Shown here: positions 16,453-24,902 of the stretch, piece after piece
Numbering within the stretch: position 1 is the stretch's first letter
Layout of the letters: every line of letters starts with the position of its first letter
Source: Thiomonas sp. FB-6
GTDB lineage: Bacteria > Pseudomonadota > Gammaproteobacteria > Burkholderiales > Burkholderiaceae_C
Assembly: GCF_000377645.1 (NCBI RefSeq)
Contig: NZ_KB898471.1
Span: forward strand, 310,001 to 374,000
Direction: 5' to 3'
Length of the DNA: 64,000 nucleotides
Program-made: the position numbers and the translations under genes
Notes under the pieces: generated by a model
The model's input: only the letters and a program-made list of their open reading frames with translations
Databases searched by the model: none
What the model was told of the DNA's origin: nothing

Positions 16453-17199
16453 TCAATGTCCCAGATAGACCTCGACCACCTTCGGGTCGTTCTGTACGGT
16501 ATCCATGTTGCCCTCGGCCAGCAGCTTGCCCTGGTGCAACACGGTCACGCGGTGCGCGATGCGCTTGACGAACTCCATGTCGTGCTCGATGACGATCACC
16601 GAGCGCCCCTGGCAGATGCGCCGCAGCAACTCGGCCGTCTTCTCGCGCTCGGACACGCTCATCCCCGCCACCGGTTCGTCGAGCATCAGAAGCTGCGGGT
16701 CCTGGATCAGCAGCATGCCGATCTCCAGCCACTGCTTCTGCCCGTGGCTGAGCAGGCCGGCCTGGGTGTCGGCGTGGCCGGCGAGGAAGATCGCCTCCAG
16801 CACCTGGTGGATACGCTCGACCACGTCCGCGCTGCGCTCGAAGGCCAGCGCGCCCAACACCCCGCGTCCGCGCGGGAACGAAAGCTCCAGGTTCTCCAGC
16901 ACGCTCAGGTTCTCGTAGATCGAGGGGTTCTGGAACTTGCGCCCCACCCCGGCCTGCACGATCTTGTGCTCGGGCATGCGCGTGAGTTCGATGCCCTGGA
17001 AGCGGATCGATCCGGCGGTGGCGCGGGTCTTGCCGCAGATCAGATCGAGCACCGTGGTCTTGCCGGCGCCGTTGGGTCCGATGACCGCCCGCAGTTCGTC
17101 CTTCTCGACGTACAGGTTCAGGCCGTCGACCGCCTTGAAGCCGTCGAAGGACACCGTCAGGTCCTCGACCGCCAGCGCGAATTCCTTGTCCATGCTCAT
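16453..17199 (-). CDS. urtD: ABC transporter ATP-binding protein, UrtD type
   Basis: 248 residues. Walker A GPNGAGKTT, the UrtD/LivG hallmark VGRKFQNPSIYENLSV, signature LLSHGQKQWLEIGMLL (UrtD has SHGQ where most ABC proteins have SGGQ) and Walker B LLMLDEPVAGM. It pairs with UrtE as the second ATPase. The gene lies 30 bp after the permease, with a GGAGCCCC site before its ATG. The complete D-loop and H-motif (VIEHDMEFV) indicate a functional protein. Confidence 0.9.
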   Translation of the reverse strand: MSMDKEFALAVEDLTVSFDGFKAVDGLNLYVEKDELRAVIGPNGAGKTTVLDLICGKTRATAGSIRFQGIELTRMPEHKIVQAGVGRKFQNPSIYENLSVLENLELSFPRGRGVLGALAFERSADVVERIHQVLEAIFLAGHADTQAGLLSHGQKQWLEIGMLLIQDPQLLMLDEPVAGMSVSEREKTAELLRRICQGRSVIVIEHDMEFVKRIAHRVTVLHQGKLLAEGNMDTVQNDPKVVEVYLGH

Positions 17200-17229
17200 G
17201 GGGGGCTCCAGGTTGCGGGGTTGGGGGAC

Positions 17230-18351
17230 TCAGGCCTGCTGGCGCAGCATGCGGCGCAGGCGCGGCGGGGTCAGGCGGCGCAGCCAGGGCTGCAGGTGGC
17301 TGGTGTACAGCCCCGCGAGCCCCTGCGGGAACAGCATCACCACGCCGATGAACATCGCCCCCATGAACAGCAGCCACAGCGACGGGAAGCTTTCGGAGAA
17401 GGCGCTCTTGCCGTAGTTCACCAGCAGGGTTCCGTACACCGCGCCGATCAGCGAGGAGCGGCCGCCGATGGCGGTGAAGATCACCATCTCGATGGACGGC
17501 ACGATGCCGATCAGCGACGGCGACATGAAGCCGACCTGCAGCGTGAACATGGCACCGCCCACCGCCGAGATCGCGGCACCCAGGCAGAAGATGAAGATCT
17601 TGAAGCTGGCCACGTCGTAGCCGGAGAAGCGCACGCGGTCCTCGCGGTCGCGCATGGCCAGCAGCAGGCGCCCGAGCTTGGAGCCCAGCACGTAGCGGCA
17701 CAGCACGATGGCCGCCAGCAGCAGACCGGCATTGACGTAGTACAGGACGTACTTGGCCGAGGTGGTGTTGATGTTCCAGCCGTGCAGGGTCTTCAGGTCG
17801 GTGATGCCGTTGATGCCGCCGGTCAAGCCCTGCTGGCCGACCACCAGAATGGTCAGGATCGCCGCCACCGCCTGCGTGATGATGGAGAAGTACACCCCGC
17901 CCACGCGGCGCTTGAACATGGTGGCACCGATCACGTAGGCGAACAGCGTGGGCACGACCAGCACCGCCAGCAGCGTGAAGGCCAGGCTGTGGAAGGGAAC
18001 CCAGAGGGCCGGCAGATGCGTGATCTGGTTCCAGTCCATGAAGTCGGGGATTCCCGGCGTGGTCTGGTGCGCGGTGCTCACCGGGTCGGAGGCCTCGAGC
18101 TTGAGGAACATGGCCATGCAGTAGCCACCCAGGCCGAAGAACACGCCCTGGCCGAGGCTGAGCACGCCGCCGTAGCCCCACACCAGCACCAGGCTGACCG
18201 CGGCGAAGGCGTAGGTCAGGTACTTGCCGGCCAGGCTCAGGCGGAAGGCGTCCAGGCCCAGGGGCATGAGGACCAGGATCAGGGCGGCGAGCAGCCCCAG
18301 CTCGATGGCGCCCGAGCGACCGCCCAGGCCTTGCAGGTACAAGCGTTTCAT
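17230..18351 (-). CDS. urtC: ABC transporter permease, UrtC/LivM type
   Basis: 373 residues with about ten predicted membrane helices. The blocks VWGYGGVLSLGQGVFFGLGG and AVGGAMFTLQVGFMSPSLIG, with FTAIGGRSSLIGAVYG, are typical of the branched-chain amino acid/urea permease LivM-UrtC. It forms the second half of the channel with UrtB. It starts 19 bp after the urtB-like stop. The length (longer than LivM) is normal for UrtC. Confidence 0.88.
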   Translation of the reverse strand: MKRLYLQGLGGRSGAIELGLLAALILVLMPLGLDAFRLSLAGKYLTYAFAAVSLVLVWGYGGVLSLGQGVFFGLGGYCMAMFLKLEASDPVSTAHQTTPGIPDFMDWNQITHLPALWVPFHSLAFTLLAVLVVPTLFAYVIGATMFKRRVGGVYFSIITQAVAAILTILVVGQQGLTGGINGITDLKTLHGWNINTTSAKYVLYYVNAGLLLAAIVLCRYVLGSKLGRLLLAMRDREDRVRFSGYDVASFKIFIFCLGAAISAVGGAMFTLQVGFMSPSLIGIVPSIEMVIFTAIGGRSSLIGAVYGTLLVNYGKSAFSESFPSLWLLFMGAMFIGVVMLFPQGLAGLYTSHLQPWLRRLTPPRLRRMLRQQA

Positions 18352-18370
18352 CGCGGTCTCTCCCGGGGGC

Positions 18371-19294
18371 TCAGCGGCGGACCTTGGCCGTGAACAGGCC
18401 TTCGGGGCGCAGCATGAGAATCACAATGATGGTCAGCAGGGTCGTGACCTTGCCCATCGCGTTGGTCATGAAGAAGGTGAGGATGGACTGCGCCTGGGCG
18501 ATGGAGAAGGCCGAGGCCAGCGTGCCCAGCAGGCTCGCGCTGCCGCCGAACACCACCACCAGGAAGGTGTCGACGATGTACAGCGAGCCGCTGGTCGGTC
18601 CGGTCGAGGCGATGGTCGTGAACGCGGCGCCGGCGACGCCGGCGATGCCGCAGCCCACCGCGAAGGTGATGCGGTCGGTGCGCGAGGTGTTGATGCCCAC
18701 GGCGCGCGCCATGACCCGGTTCTGCGTGGTGGCGCGCACCCGCAGGCCCCAGTTGGAGCGGTACAGGAACAGCACCACCGCCAGCGTCACCAGCACCGAG
18801 ATCAGCATCACGAACAGGCCGTTGAGGGGGATGTCGATGGTGGGCGTGGGCTTCCAGGCGCCCATCAGCCAGTTGGGCAGTGTCGCGCTGACCTCGCGCG
18901 CGCCGAACATGCTGCGGAACACCTGCTGCATGATCAGGCTCAGGCCCCAGGTGGCCAGCAGGGTGTCGAGCGGGCGGCGGTACAGGTGGCGTATCAACAG
19001 GTACTCGACCGCGTAGCCGACGCCGAAGGCCACCGCGAAGGCGATCACGATGGCGAACACGAAGTAGTAGGGGAGCAGCGCCGGCAGGTAGCTGGTGGCC
19101 ACCTTGGAGCACACGTAGATGGCGTAGGCGCCGATGGTCATGAACTCGCCATGGGCCATGTTGATCACGCCCATCTGCCCGAAGATGATGGCCAGCCCGA
19201 GGGCCATCAACAACAACACGCTGAACAGGCTCAGCCCGGAGAAACCCTGCATCACCAGGATCGCCCAGAGGTCCGCCATCGAATAGCCGCCCAT
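18371..19294 (-). CDS. urtB: ABC transporter permease, UrtB/LivH type
   Basis: 307 residues with about eight membrane helices. LALGLAIIFGQMGVINMAHGEF near the N-terminus and the VVVFGGSASLLGTLASAFS block identify a LivH/UrtB permease. Many UrtB proteins carry a long periplasmic N-terminal extension; this one is the short form. It is separated from the substrate-binding gene by 96 bp holding a T-tailed hairpin, so permease expression is probably lower than that of the binding protein. Confidence 0.88.
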   Translation of the reverse strand: MGGYSMADLWAILVMQGFSGLSLFSVLLLMALGLAIIFGQMGVINMAHGEFMTIGAYAIYVCSKVATSYLPALLPYYFVFAIVIAFAVAFGVGYAVEYLLIRHLYRRPLDTLLATWGLSLIMQQVFRSMFGAREVSATLPNWLMGAWKPTPTIDIPLNGLFVMLISVLVTLAVVLFLYRSNWGLRVRATTQNRVMARAVGINTSRTDRITFAVGCGIAGVAGAAFTTIASTGPTSGSLYIVDTFLVVVFGGSASLLGTLASAFSIAQAQSILTFFMTNAMGKVTTLLTIIVILMLRPEGLFTAKVRR

Positions 19295-19341
19295 GACTGT
19301 TCTCCAACGCCCGCCAGCGCGGGCGCAAGGCCTCGAAAAGA

Positions 19342-19365
19342 CGCACCCCGCCCCCGCGGGGTGCG
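19342..19365 (-). terminator. intrinsic terminator/attenuator between binding-protein and permease genes
   Basis: Ten-pair GC stem CGCACCCCGC / GCGGGGTGCG with a 4-nt loop. On the minus strand it is followed by TCTTTT. It lies 26 nt after the urtA-like stop codon and should terminate part of the transcription, giving excess periplasmic binding protein relative to the membrane components. Confidence 0.65.
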
Positions 19366-19390
19366 AAACCGCCTGTGACTGCTCTGCTTC

Positions 19391-20674
19391 TCAGTACCCC
19401 TTCGGGAAGGGGTTGGGCATGATGTACGGCGAGGTGTAGACGATGTCGGCCTGGCCGTCGTTGCGCCACTTGCCGATGCGCAAGCGGGTCTTCAGGTGGT
19501 GGTTGGGCTCGAGGTAGACCATGCCTTCCGGCGCGTCGAAGCTGATCTTGCCGCTCTGCTCGGCCGCCACCACCTTGTCGGTGTCGAAACTGCCGGCCAT
19601 CTCCACCGCGGCCTTCCACAGCCACGGGCCCTCGTAGGCGGCCTGGGTGACGTCGCCGATGGGCGCGCCCTGGCCCCACATGGCCTTGAACTGCTTGACG
19701 AATTGCTGGTTGCGCGGCGTGTTCAGCGACTCGAAGTACTTCATCGCCGAATAGAAGCCCGCCAGGTTCTCGCCGCCGATGCCCTTGGCCTCGTCCTCGG
19801 TCACCGACAGGGTCAGCAGGGTCTGGTTGGAGCCGTTGATGCCCGCGGCCTTGAGCTGCTTGAACCACGACACGTTGGAGCCGCCGACCACCGCGGCGTA
19901 GATCACGTCGGGGCGCTTGAGGCGGATCTTGTTGATGGTGGAGCCGAAGTCGGTACTGCCCAGCGCCGCGTACTCCTCGCCGACCACGGTGCCGTGCAGC
20001 ACGGTCTGGATGTACTTGCGCGCCAGCTTCATGGTGGTGCGCGGCCAGATGTAGTCCGAGCCGATCAGGTAGTAGGTCTTGGCCTTCTTCTCCTTGGCCA
20101 CCCAGTCGAGCCCGGCGAACACCTGCTGCGTGGCCTCCTGGCCGGTGTAGATGACGTTCTTCGACTCCTCCAGTCCTTCGTAGAAGGTCGGGTAGTACAG
20201 CAGCCCGTTGTCGCGCTCGAGCACCGGCAACACGGCCTTGCGCGAGGCCGAGGTCCAGCAGCCGAAGATCGCCGCGACGTGGTTGTCCTCCAGCAGCTTC
20301 TTCGCCTTCTCGGCGAAGGTCGGCCAGTCGGAGGCCCCGTCCTCCTGGATGAACTTGACCTTGCGTCCGAGCACGCCGCCCATCGCGTTGATCTGGCTGA
20401 TGGCCAGCTTCTCGGCCTCGATCGCGCCGGTCTCGGAAATCGCCATCGTGCCGGTGGACGAATGCAGGATGCCGACCGTGACCTCGGTGTCGGTCACGGC
20501 GAGATGGGTGGTGTTGACCTTCGCGGTCGGCGGGGCGGCGGCGAAGGCCGACGCGCCCATGCCGATCAGCGGCAGGCTGGCGAGGCCAGCCAGCACGCGG
20601 CGGCGGGTGGATGACCCCGGGCCCTTCGGCTCGGCGGCGGGTTGGACGGCAGGCGACGACTTCTGATCCGACAT
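19391..20674 (-). CDS. urtA: urea/amide ABC transporter substrate-binding protein, UrtA/FmdD type
   Basis: 427 residues. The N-terminal STRRRVLAGLASLPLIGM followed by Ala-rich cleavage sequence looks like a twin-arginine or Sec signal, giving a periplasmic protein. The mature start VTVGILHSSTGTMAISETG, FGCWTSASRKAVLPVLE and the LTLSVTEDE block match UrtA and the amide-binding FmdD. It captures amides for the downstream permeases. ATG 20674 has AAGGGG 8 nt upstream; the ATG at 20692 would overlap that site. The promoter region contains copy 2 of the 16-bp near-palindromic operator about 100 bp upstream. Confidence 0.93.
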   Translation of the reverse strand: MSDQKSSPAVQPAAEPKGPGSSTRRRVLAGLASLPLIGMGASAFAAAPPTAKVNTTHLAVTDTEVTVGILHSSTGTMAISETGAIEAEKLAISQINAMGGVLGRKVKFIQEDGASDWPTFAEKAKKLLEDNHVAAIFGCWTSASRKAVLPVLERDNGLLYYPTFYEGLEESKNVIYTGQEATQQVFAGLDWVAKEKKAKTYYLIGSDYIWPRTTMKLARKYIQTVLHGTVVGEEYAALGSTDFGSTINKIRLKRPDVIYAAVVGGSNVSWFKQLKAAGINGSNQTLLTLSVTEDEAKGIGGENLAGFYSAMKYFESLNTPRNQQFVKQFKAMWGQGAPIGDVTQAAYEGPWLWKAAVEMAGSFDTDKVVAAEQSGKISFDAPEGMVYLEPNHHLKTRLRIGKWRNDGQADIVYTSPYIMPNPFPKGY

Positions 20675-20773
20675 GGCTGGGCCCCTTGACATGGAATGGA
20701 ACGGCGGGTGCTTTGGACGCGAGCGGTTTTGCACCACGTCTGCAGGATAGAAATCCGTGGTGCGTCGCAGCAA

Positions 20774-20789
20774 TACGTCAAACGACGCA
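20774..20789 (-). promoter_or_regulatory. 16-bp near-palindromic operator, copy 2 (upstream of the amide transporter operon)
   Basis: On the plus strand TACGTCAAACGACGCA, identical to copy 1 (10636-10651, minus strand) at 15 of 16 positions. An extra half-site TGCGTCG lies at 20761-20767. In the direction of the urtA-like gene, TATCCT (20749-20744) begins 25 nt past the motif. The rest of the 242-bp gap (20675-20916) holds a weak hairpin AGAGCC/GGCTCT at 20900-20918 over the end of the upstream gene, and no other gene that I can support. Confidence 0.6.
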
Positions 20790-20916
20790 CAGACGCGCCG
20801 CCAGGGGCCTTGAGCCCGGCAAGCTGGAAGGGGAACGGCGGGGGCTCGACCTCGCGGGCGCGGCACGCGTCAGCGTGCGGCCCGGGCCGGGCTGGCAGAA
20901 GAGCCTGGGTACGGCT

Positions 20917-22344
20917 CTACGAGCGGCGTCGCGCGCCGCGGCCGCCGGCGTCGAAGCCCACGAAGCACAGGTAGAGGATCACCGGCGCGAAGAACCACAG
21001 CGAACTGAGATGCTTCTCGATCTCGTAGTAGCCGTCGCCCAGCACGCAGAAAATCGGCGCCCCGACGAAGAAGTAGCCCGCGAGCAGCGCAGCGGGCAGG
21101 CTCCGGCGACGGGCCGCCATCAGCAGCGCGGCGGCGAATGCGCCCAGCAGCCCATAGCCCAGGCGCGCGAGGACGATTTCGTCCACGGCGCGGAACCAGG
21201 ACCACCCATCGGAGGGCCTGGAGGCATCGGTCCGGATGTAGGAGAGGTCGTAATCGAAGCGCGTGGCCACCACCAGCGGCGACCACAGGTAGCCCGGCAG
21301 TGCGGCGGGATGGCTCGCGAAATGGCCCAGGACCTGAGCGAAGCGGCCGCGCTGCACGATCTCGCGGAATCGCGCCTTGTCGGCCGGAGTGCCCGCGGCG
21401 GCGATCACCGAGAGCTCGTAGCCGGTCATCCAGTAGGTCGTCCCCATCAGATCCGCGTCCCGCGCCGGAAGGGACTCGGGCTTGCCCAGCGATTTCGGCA
21501 TTTGCGCGTAGAAGTAGCTGCGCATGGCATCGAAGCTTCGGGGCGGTGCCTCGGCAACCCCCATCGAAGACCAGCCTATGCCGCTGTAGTAGCGGTTGTA
21601 GTCGTTCGGCGTACGGTAGTTGGAGCCGTCCTGGACCTGGAAGGACAGGCCCGCCGTCACCGCGATGCCGAGCAGCGAGGCAGCCACCCAGAGGCCTTTT
21701 CGCGGGTACGCATGCAGGCACAGCACGGCCAGCGCGACCGGGACGATGAACACGTTCTCCACCTTGGAGCTCAGCAGCAGGCAGGTGGCCACGACGAACA
21801 GCCCCGGCCGGCCCTCGCGAAGCGCGAGCAGGCCGCCGAAGAACCAGGGCAGCAAGGCCAGGGTGGTGGCTTCCTGGTAGAAGGACTTGAAGTAAAAGCC
21901 GTACAGCGCCCCCATCAGGATCACCAGGGCCAGGGTCAGCTCGTCGGCCCGCGTCCTGCAGGCCTTCGCGGCCGTGAAACAGCCCCCGAGGAAGATGCCA
22001 CACAGGGCGATGAAGATCAACGGAGTCCAATAGACATGGGATCCCCAGGCCAGCTGCAGGAGCAGCCCCAGGTGGACCAGCAGGGCCAGCAACGAGCTCG
22101 GAGCGGCGCCCTTGGCGCTCAGCGGGTAGCTCGGCTGCAGCGGCTGCCAGCCCATGGCGACGAAATGCCCGCTGGGGCAGATGCGCCACCAGTCGCCGGT
22201 GTTGATCATGGGCCCGTAGCCCAGGGTCACGGCGGCCACGGTGAGCAGCGCCAGGCCCAGCAGCGCCGCGATGCGCGCGGGGCGGCCGGCGCCGCCGGCG
22301 CGAGGGCCCTCCAGGGACACGAAGGGAGGCGGCGTCCTGTTCAT
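20917..22344 (-). CDS. polytopic membrane protein, probable GT-C type glycosyltransferase (second of pair)
   Basis: 475 residues. A membrane helix (LLGLALLTVAAVTLGYGPMI) is followed by a large extracytoplasmic-style loop containing NTGDWWRICP, about eight more hydrophobic segments and a soluble-looking loop (residues about 250-370) rich in Tyr/Asn/Asp. This resembles polyprenyl-phosphate-sugar-dependent GT-C enzymes, though the acidic motif in the first loop (TGDWW) is only suggestive. The ATG overlaps the stop of the preceding membrane gene in ATGA. As the last gene of the arabinose-donor cluster it probably transfers the sugar to an envelope acceptor. Exact family not recognised. Confidence 0.6.
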   Translation of the reverse strand: MNRTPPPFVSLEGPRAGGAGRPARIAALLGLALLTVAAVTLGYGPMINTGDWWRICPSGHFVAMGWQPLQPSYPLSAKGAAPSSLLALLVHLGLLLQLAWGSHVYWTPLIFIALCGIFLGGCFTAAKACRTRADELTLALVILMGALYGFYFKSFYQEATTLALLPWFFGGLLALREGRPGLFVVATCLLLSSKVENVFIVPVALAVLCLHAYPRKGLWVAASLLGIAVTAGLSFQVQDGSNYRTPNDYNRYYSGIGWSSMGVAEAPPRSFDAMRSYFYAQMPKSLGKPESLPARDADLMGTTYWMTGYELSVIAAAGTPADKARFREIVQRGRFAQVLGHFASHPAALPGYLWSPLVVATRFDYDLSYIRTDASRPSDGWSWFRAVDEIVLARLGYGLLGAFAAALLMAARRRSLPAALLAGYFFVGAPIFCVLGDGYYEIEKHLSSLWFFAPVILYLCFVGFDAGGRGARRRS

Positions 22345-23525
22345 CCGTGCAAGCCCAGCAGCACGCGGGAAATCGTGTATCCGAGGAAAAAGTTCAGCCC
22401 GACGTGGGGAATATGCCAGAGGGTGTTGAATACGAGCATGCCTGCCAGGCGCAAGCGCCTCGCTACGCCTCGCATCGTCCCCGGCCCGGCTTTCCGTGCA
22501 GGCCGCACCGGTACCGCGACGCCCGGCAGGAAGGACAACAGGAACAGCGAGATCAGCTCCAGGTCGAGGAAGCGGCCCCAGTCCACCGCCACCGCGCACA
22601 AGGTGAGGGAGCCCAGCAGGCTTGCCGAGACCAGCAGGCGCGGCCATCCGTCGCGCAGCAGCGCGCCGATCGATGCGCGGACCGGCCAGAAGGTGAGCAG
22701 GGACAGCAAGGTGACGACCGGATAGACGACCAGATAGCGTTGCGCGCCGATCGCGTGCAGGACCTGGCCGAAGCCGAGCCGCGCGTCGCTGCCGAGGAAG
22801 GCGATGGCACCGTCGTGGCAGTCGGGCACCGCGTAGGGCCCCCATGCATGGCAGATGGTCAGCAGCTGCCGCGGATCGACCCGGCTCCAATGCAGCGCGG
22901 CGAGCGTGGCGAGCGCCGAAGGGAGCGAGAGCAGGACCGCGCGCCCGAGGCGCGAGCGCCGATCCGGCGCATCCCACAGCAGCACGAGCAGGATCAGGGG
23001 CCAGACCACCACCAGCATCTCGTGGCTCAGGACCACGGCCGGGAACAGCAGCCCGGAGACCAGGGCCGTGATCGCGGGCGGGATGCGGCCCTGGCGGCGG
23101 CGCAGCCAGACCAGCCAGGCCAGCAGGGGATAGACCAGGATCTCCTTGCGGAATCCGCCGTGCGGGTCGTAGATGTGGAACAGAAAGATCGCCGGGGAGA
23201 AGACCAGCAGCGCGTAGCGCCCGGGTTCGGGCGCCTCGGCCAGCAGGCGGTAGGCGAACAAAAAGAAGATGCCGTAGCAGGCCAGCTGGAACACCGTCAT
23301 CGCCAGCGTGGGAGGAAGCTGCGTGGTGTGCCAGAGCCACAGGAAGCCCTGCCCCAGCAAGCCCCTGCGGATGAAGCCGCCGGAGTAGTTGATCATCCAG
23401 TCGCCGCTGCGCCAGGGATAGGCCCGCTGCCAGGAGTCCAGGCCTTCGTAGGCGGTCAGCGCGAAGACCAGCAGCAGGAACAGCCGCAGGATGGCGATGA
23501 ATGCGCCTCTTCGCTCAGGGAACAC
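22341..23525 (-). CDS. polytopic membrane protein, probable GT-C/EpsG-like glycosyltransferase (first of pair)
   Basis: 394 residues with about ten hydrophobic segments. After helix 1 comes a loop with RSGDWMINYSGGFIRRGLLG, a conserved-looking block with the Asp and Arg residues expected near a polyprenyl-phosphate-sugar binding site. GTG 23525 is chosen because it overlaps the phosphatase stop by 11 bp and places the first membrane helix about ten residues in; no ATG exists nearby. Its stop overlaps the next gene in ATGA. Context makes it a candidate arabinosyltransferase or polymerase. I do not recognise a named family. Confidence 0.6.
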   Translation of the reverse strand: MFPERRGAFIAILRLFLLLVFALTAYEGLDSWQRAYPWRSGDWMINYSGGFIRRGLLGQGFLWLWHTTQLPPTLAMTVFQLACYGIFFLFAYRLLAEAPEPGRYALLVFSPAIFLFHIYDPHGGFRKEILVYPLLAWLVWLRRRQGRIPPAITALVSGLLFPAVVLSHEMLVVVWPLILLVLLWDAPDRRSRLGRAVLLSLPSALATLAALHWSRVDPRQLLTICHAWGPYAVPDCHDGAIAFLGSDARLGFGQVLHAIGAQRYLVVYPVVTLLSLLTFWPVRASIGALLRDGWPRLLVSASLLGSLTLCAVAVDWGRFLDLELISLFLLSFLPGVAVPVRPARKAGPGTMRGVARRLRLAGMLVFNTLWHIPHVGLNFFLGYTISRVLLGLHG

Positions 23526-24150
23526 GCACCAGCTCCCGCCGGGTCTGGAAAAAGCCCAGTCGCGCCATGGCCAGCATTTCCCGGTCGCCGCGGCTGTCTC
23601 CGTAGCCCACCGCCAGGGCCTCGCCGCCGAGCAGGCGCTCCAGGCGCAGCGCCTTTTGCGGCCCGTAGCAGTTGCCGCCGACCAGGGTGCCGTCGGCCAG
23701 GCCGGCGGGGTCGAAGCCCAGCTCACTGCCCAGCACCTCGTGAAAGCCCTGCGCCAGGGCCCACGGCCGGGTGTACAGGCTCAGGGACGCGGTGACCAGC
23801 ACGCAACGGTGACCGGCCCGCAGGTGCTCGCGCAGCCGCTCCATCATCGCGGGGCGCAGCAGCGGCCGCACGCCCTCGGCGGCGAAGCGCTCGCCCTGCG
23901 CCAGCAGCTGCTCGCGGGAGCGCCCGCCCAGGGTCCTGCGCAACACCCTCAGCTTCGCGGCCTCGTTCGAGAGCAGGCGCGCCGCGTAGGCGGCCAGCCA
24001 GGGCGACTCCAGGGCGAGCGCGGCCGCCAGGGCGGGTGCGCCCAGCACCTGGTGCAGGAAGGGCAGCAGGCTGTCCCTGCGGGTGAGGGTACCGTCGAAA
24101 TCGAAGGCCACCCAGCTGCCCGGGGCCAGCTCGGGAATGGCCGCGCTCAC
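23515..24150 (-). CDS. HAD-family phosphatase (HAD-IB/SerB-like)
   Basis: 211 residues. HAD motif I is AFDFDGTLTRRDS (about residue 15), motif II LVTASLSLYTRP, motif III/IV YGDSRGDREMLAMA. The helical cap type and motif spacing fit subclass IB. Its GTG start overlaps the DprE2-like stop in GTGA. In mycobacteria the product of DPPR synthase must lose its 5-phosphate before DprE1/DprE2 act, a step given to a PAP2-type protein there. A HAD phosphatase in this position is a plausible analogue, though it would have to act on a lipid-linked phosphate. Alternative: general phosphoserine-phosphatase-like enzyme. Confidence 0.8.
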   Translation of the reverse strand: MSAAIPELAPGSWVAFDFDGTLTRRDSLLPFLHQVLGAPALAAALALESPWLAAYAARLLSNEAAKLRVLRRTLGGRSREQLLAQGERFAAEGVRPLLRPAMMERLREHLRAGHRCVLVTASLSLYTRPWALAQGFHEVLGSELGFDPAGLADGTLVGGNCYGPQKALRLERLLGGEALAVGYGDSRGDREMLAMARLGFFQTRRELVRVP

Positions 24151-24902
24151 AGTTTCATGCGCTTGAACACCCGCTCGGGCACATGCTGGATGATGAGCAG
24201 GATCCAGCGCCAGAACCAGGGGGTGTAGAGCACGTCCCGGCGCCGCCGCATGGCGCGCACGATGTCCGCGGCCACGCGGTCCGGGCTGGCCCACAGCAGG
24301 CCCTTGCGGGTGAAGGACGCCGTCATGGGGGTGTCCACGAAACCCGGCTTGACCGTCAGCACGTGCACGCCGCGGGCAGCCAGGCGGTTGCGCAGGCCCT
24401 GCAGGAACAAGGCCAGCATGCCCTTGGCCGCGCCGTAGACGTAGTTGCTCTGGCGCCCGCGGTCGCCGGCCACCGAGCCGATGGCCACGATCTGCCCATG
24501 GCCCTGGGCCTGCAGGCGTTGCGCCGCCAGCGCCGCCAGCGCGACGGCGCTGATGCCGTTGGTGTGGATCTGCGCCAGCATGGCCGGGACCGAGGCCTCG
24601 CACTCGGCCTGGTCGGGCAGCGAGCCGTGCGCGATGATCACCGTGTCGATGCCGCCCAGGGCGGCCTGCGCGGCGTCGAACAGGGCCGCGTGGTCCTCGA
24701 CGCGGTCCAGGTCGGCCTGCATGCCGGCCGCGGCCTGGCCCGGGCCTGCGCGCACGCGCAGGTCGTCGAGCAGGGCCTGCAGCTTGTCGGGGTTGCGCCC
24801 GACCAGGTACAGCTGGCAGCCCTGCTGCTGCAGCCTGCGCGCCACGGCCTGGGCGATCGCCGACGTGGCCCCGAAGATCAGTACGTTCTGCGCGAAACTC
24901 AC
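24147..24902 (-). CDS. SDR reductase, DprE2-like (decaprenylphosphoryl-2-keto-ribose reductase)
   Basis: 251 residues from a GTG that overlaps the stop of the preceding oxidase gene (GTGA). The NAD(P) site is LIFGATSAIAQAVAR; the catalytic Ser-Tyr-Lys is seen in AIGSVAGDRG and SNYVYGAAKGMLALF. The atypical GATSAIA nucleotide motif and the C-terminal extension LYTPWFWRWILLIIQHVPE, a membrane-associating segment, are features of DprE2. It should reduce the 2-keto intermediate made by DprE1 to give polyprenyl-phosphoryl-arabinose. It is flanked exactly as in the mycobacterial pathway by the DprE1-like gene. Confidence 0.82.
   Translation of the reverse strand: MSFAQNVLIFGATSAIAQAVARRLQQQGCQLYLVGRNPDKLQALLDDLRVRAGPGQAAAGMQADLDRVEDHAALFDAAQAALGGIDTVIIAHGSLPDQAECEASVPAMLAQIHTNGISAVALAALAAQRLQAQGHGQIVAIGSVAGDRGRQSNYVYGAAKGMLALFLQGLRNRLAARGVHVLTVKPGFVDTPMTASFTRKGLLWASPDRVAADIVRAMRRRRDVLYTPWFWRWILLIIQHVPERVFKRMKL

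Noticed and set aside
20917-23340. Single 807-codon frame read as one membrane protein
   Set aside because: Its first part is an out-of-frame reading of the preceding gene; the real protein starts at ATG 22344, overlapping the previous stop in ATGA.
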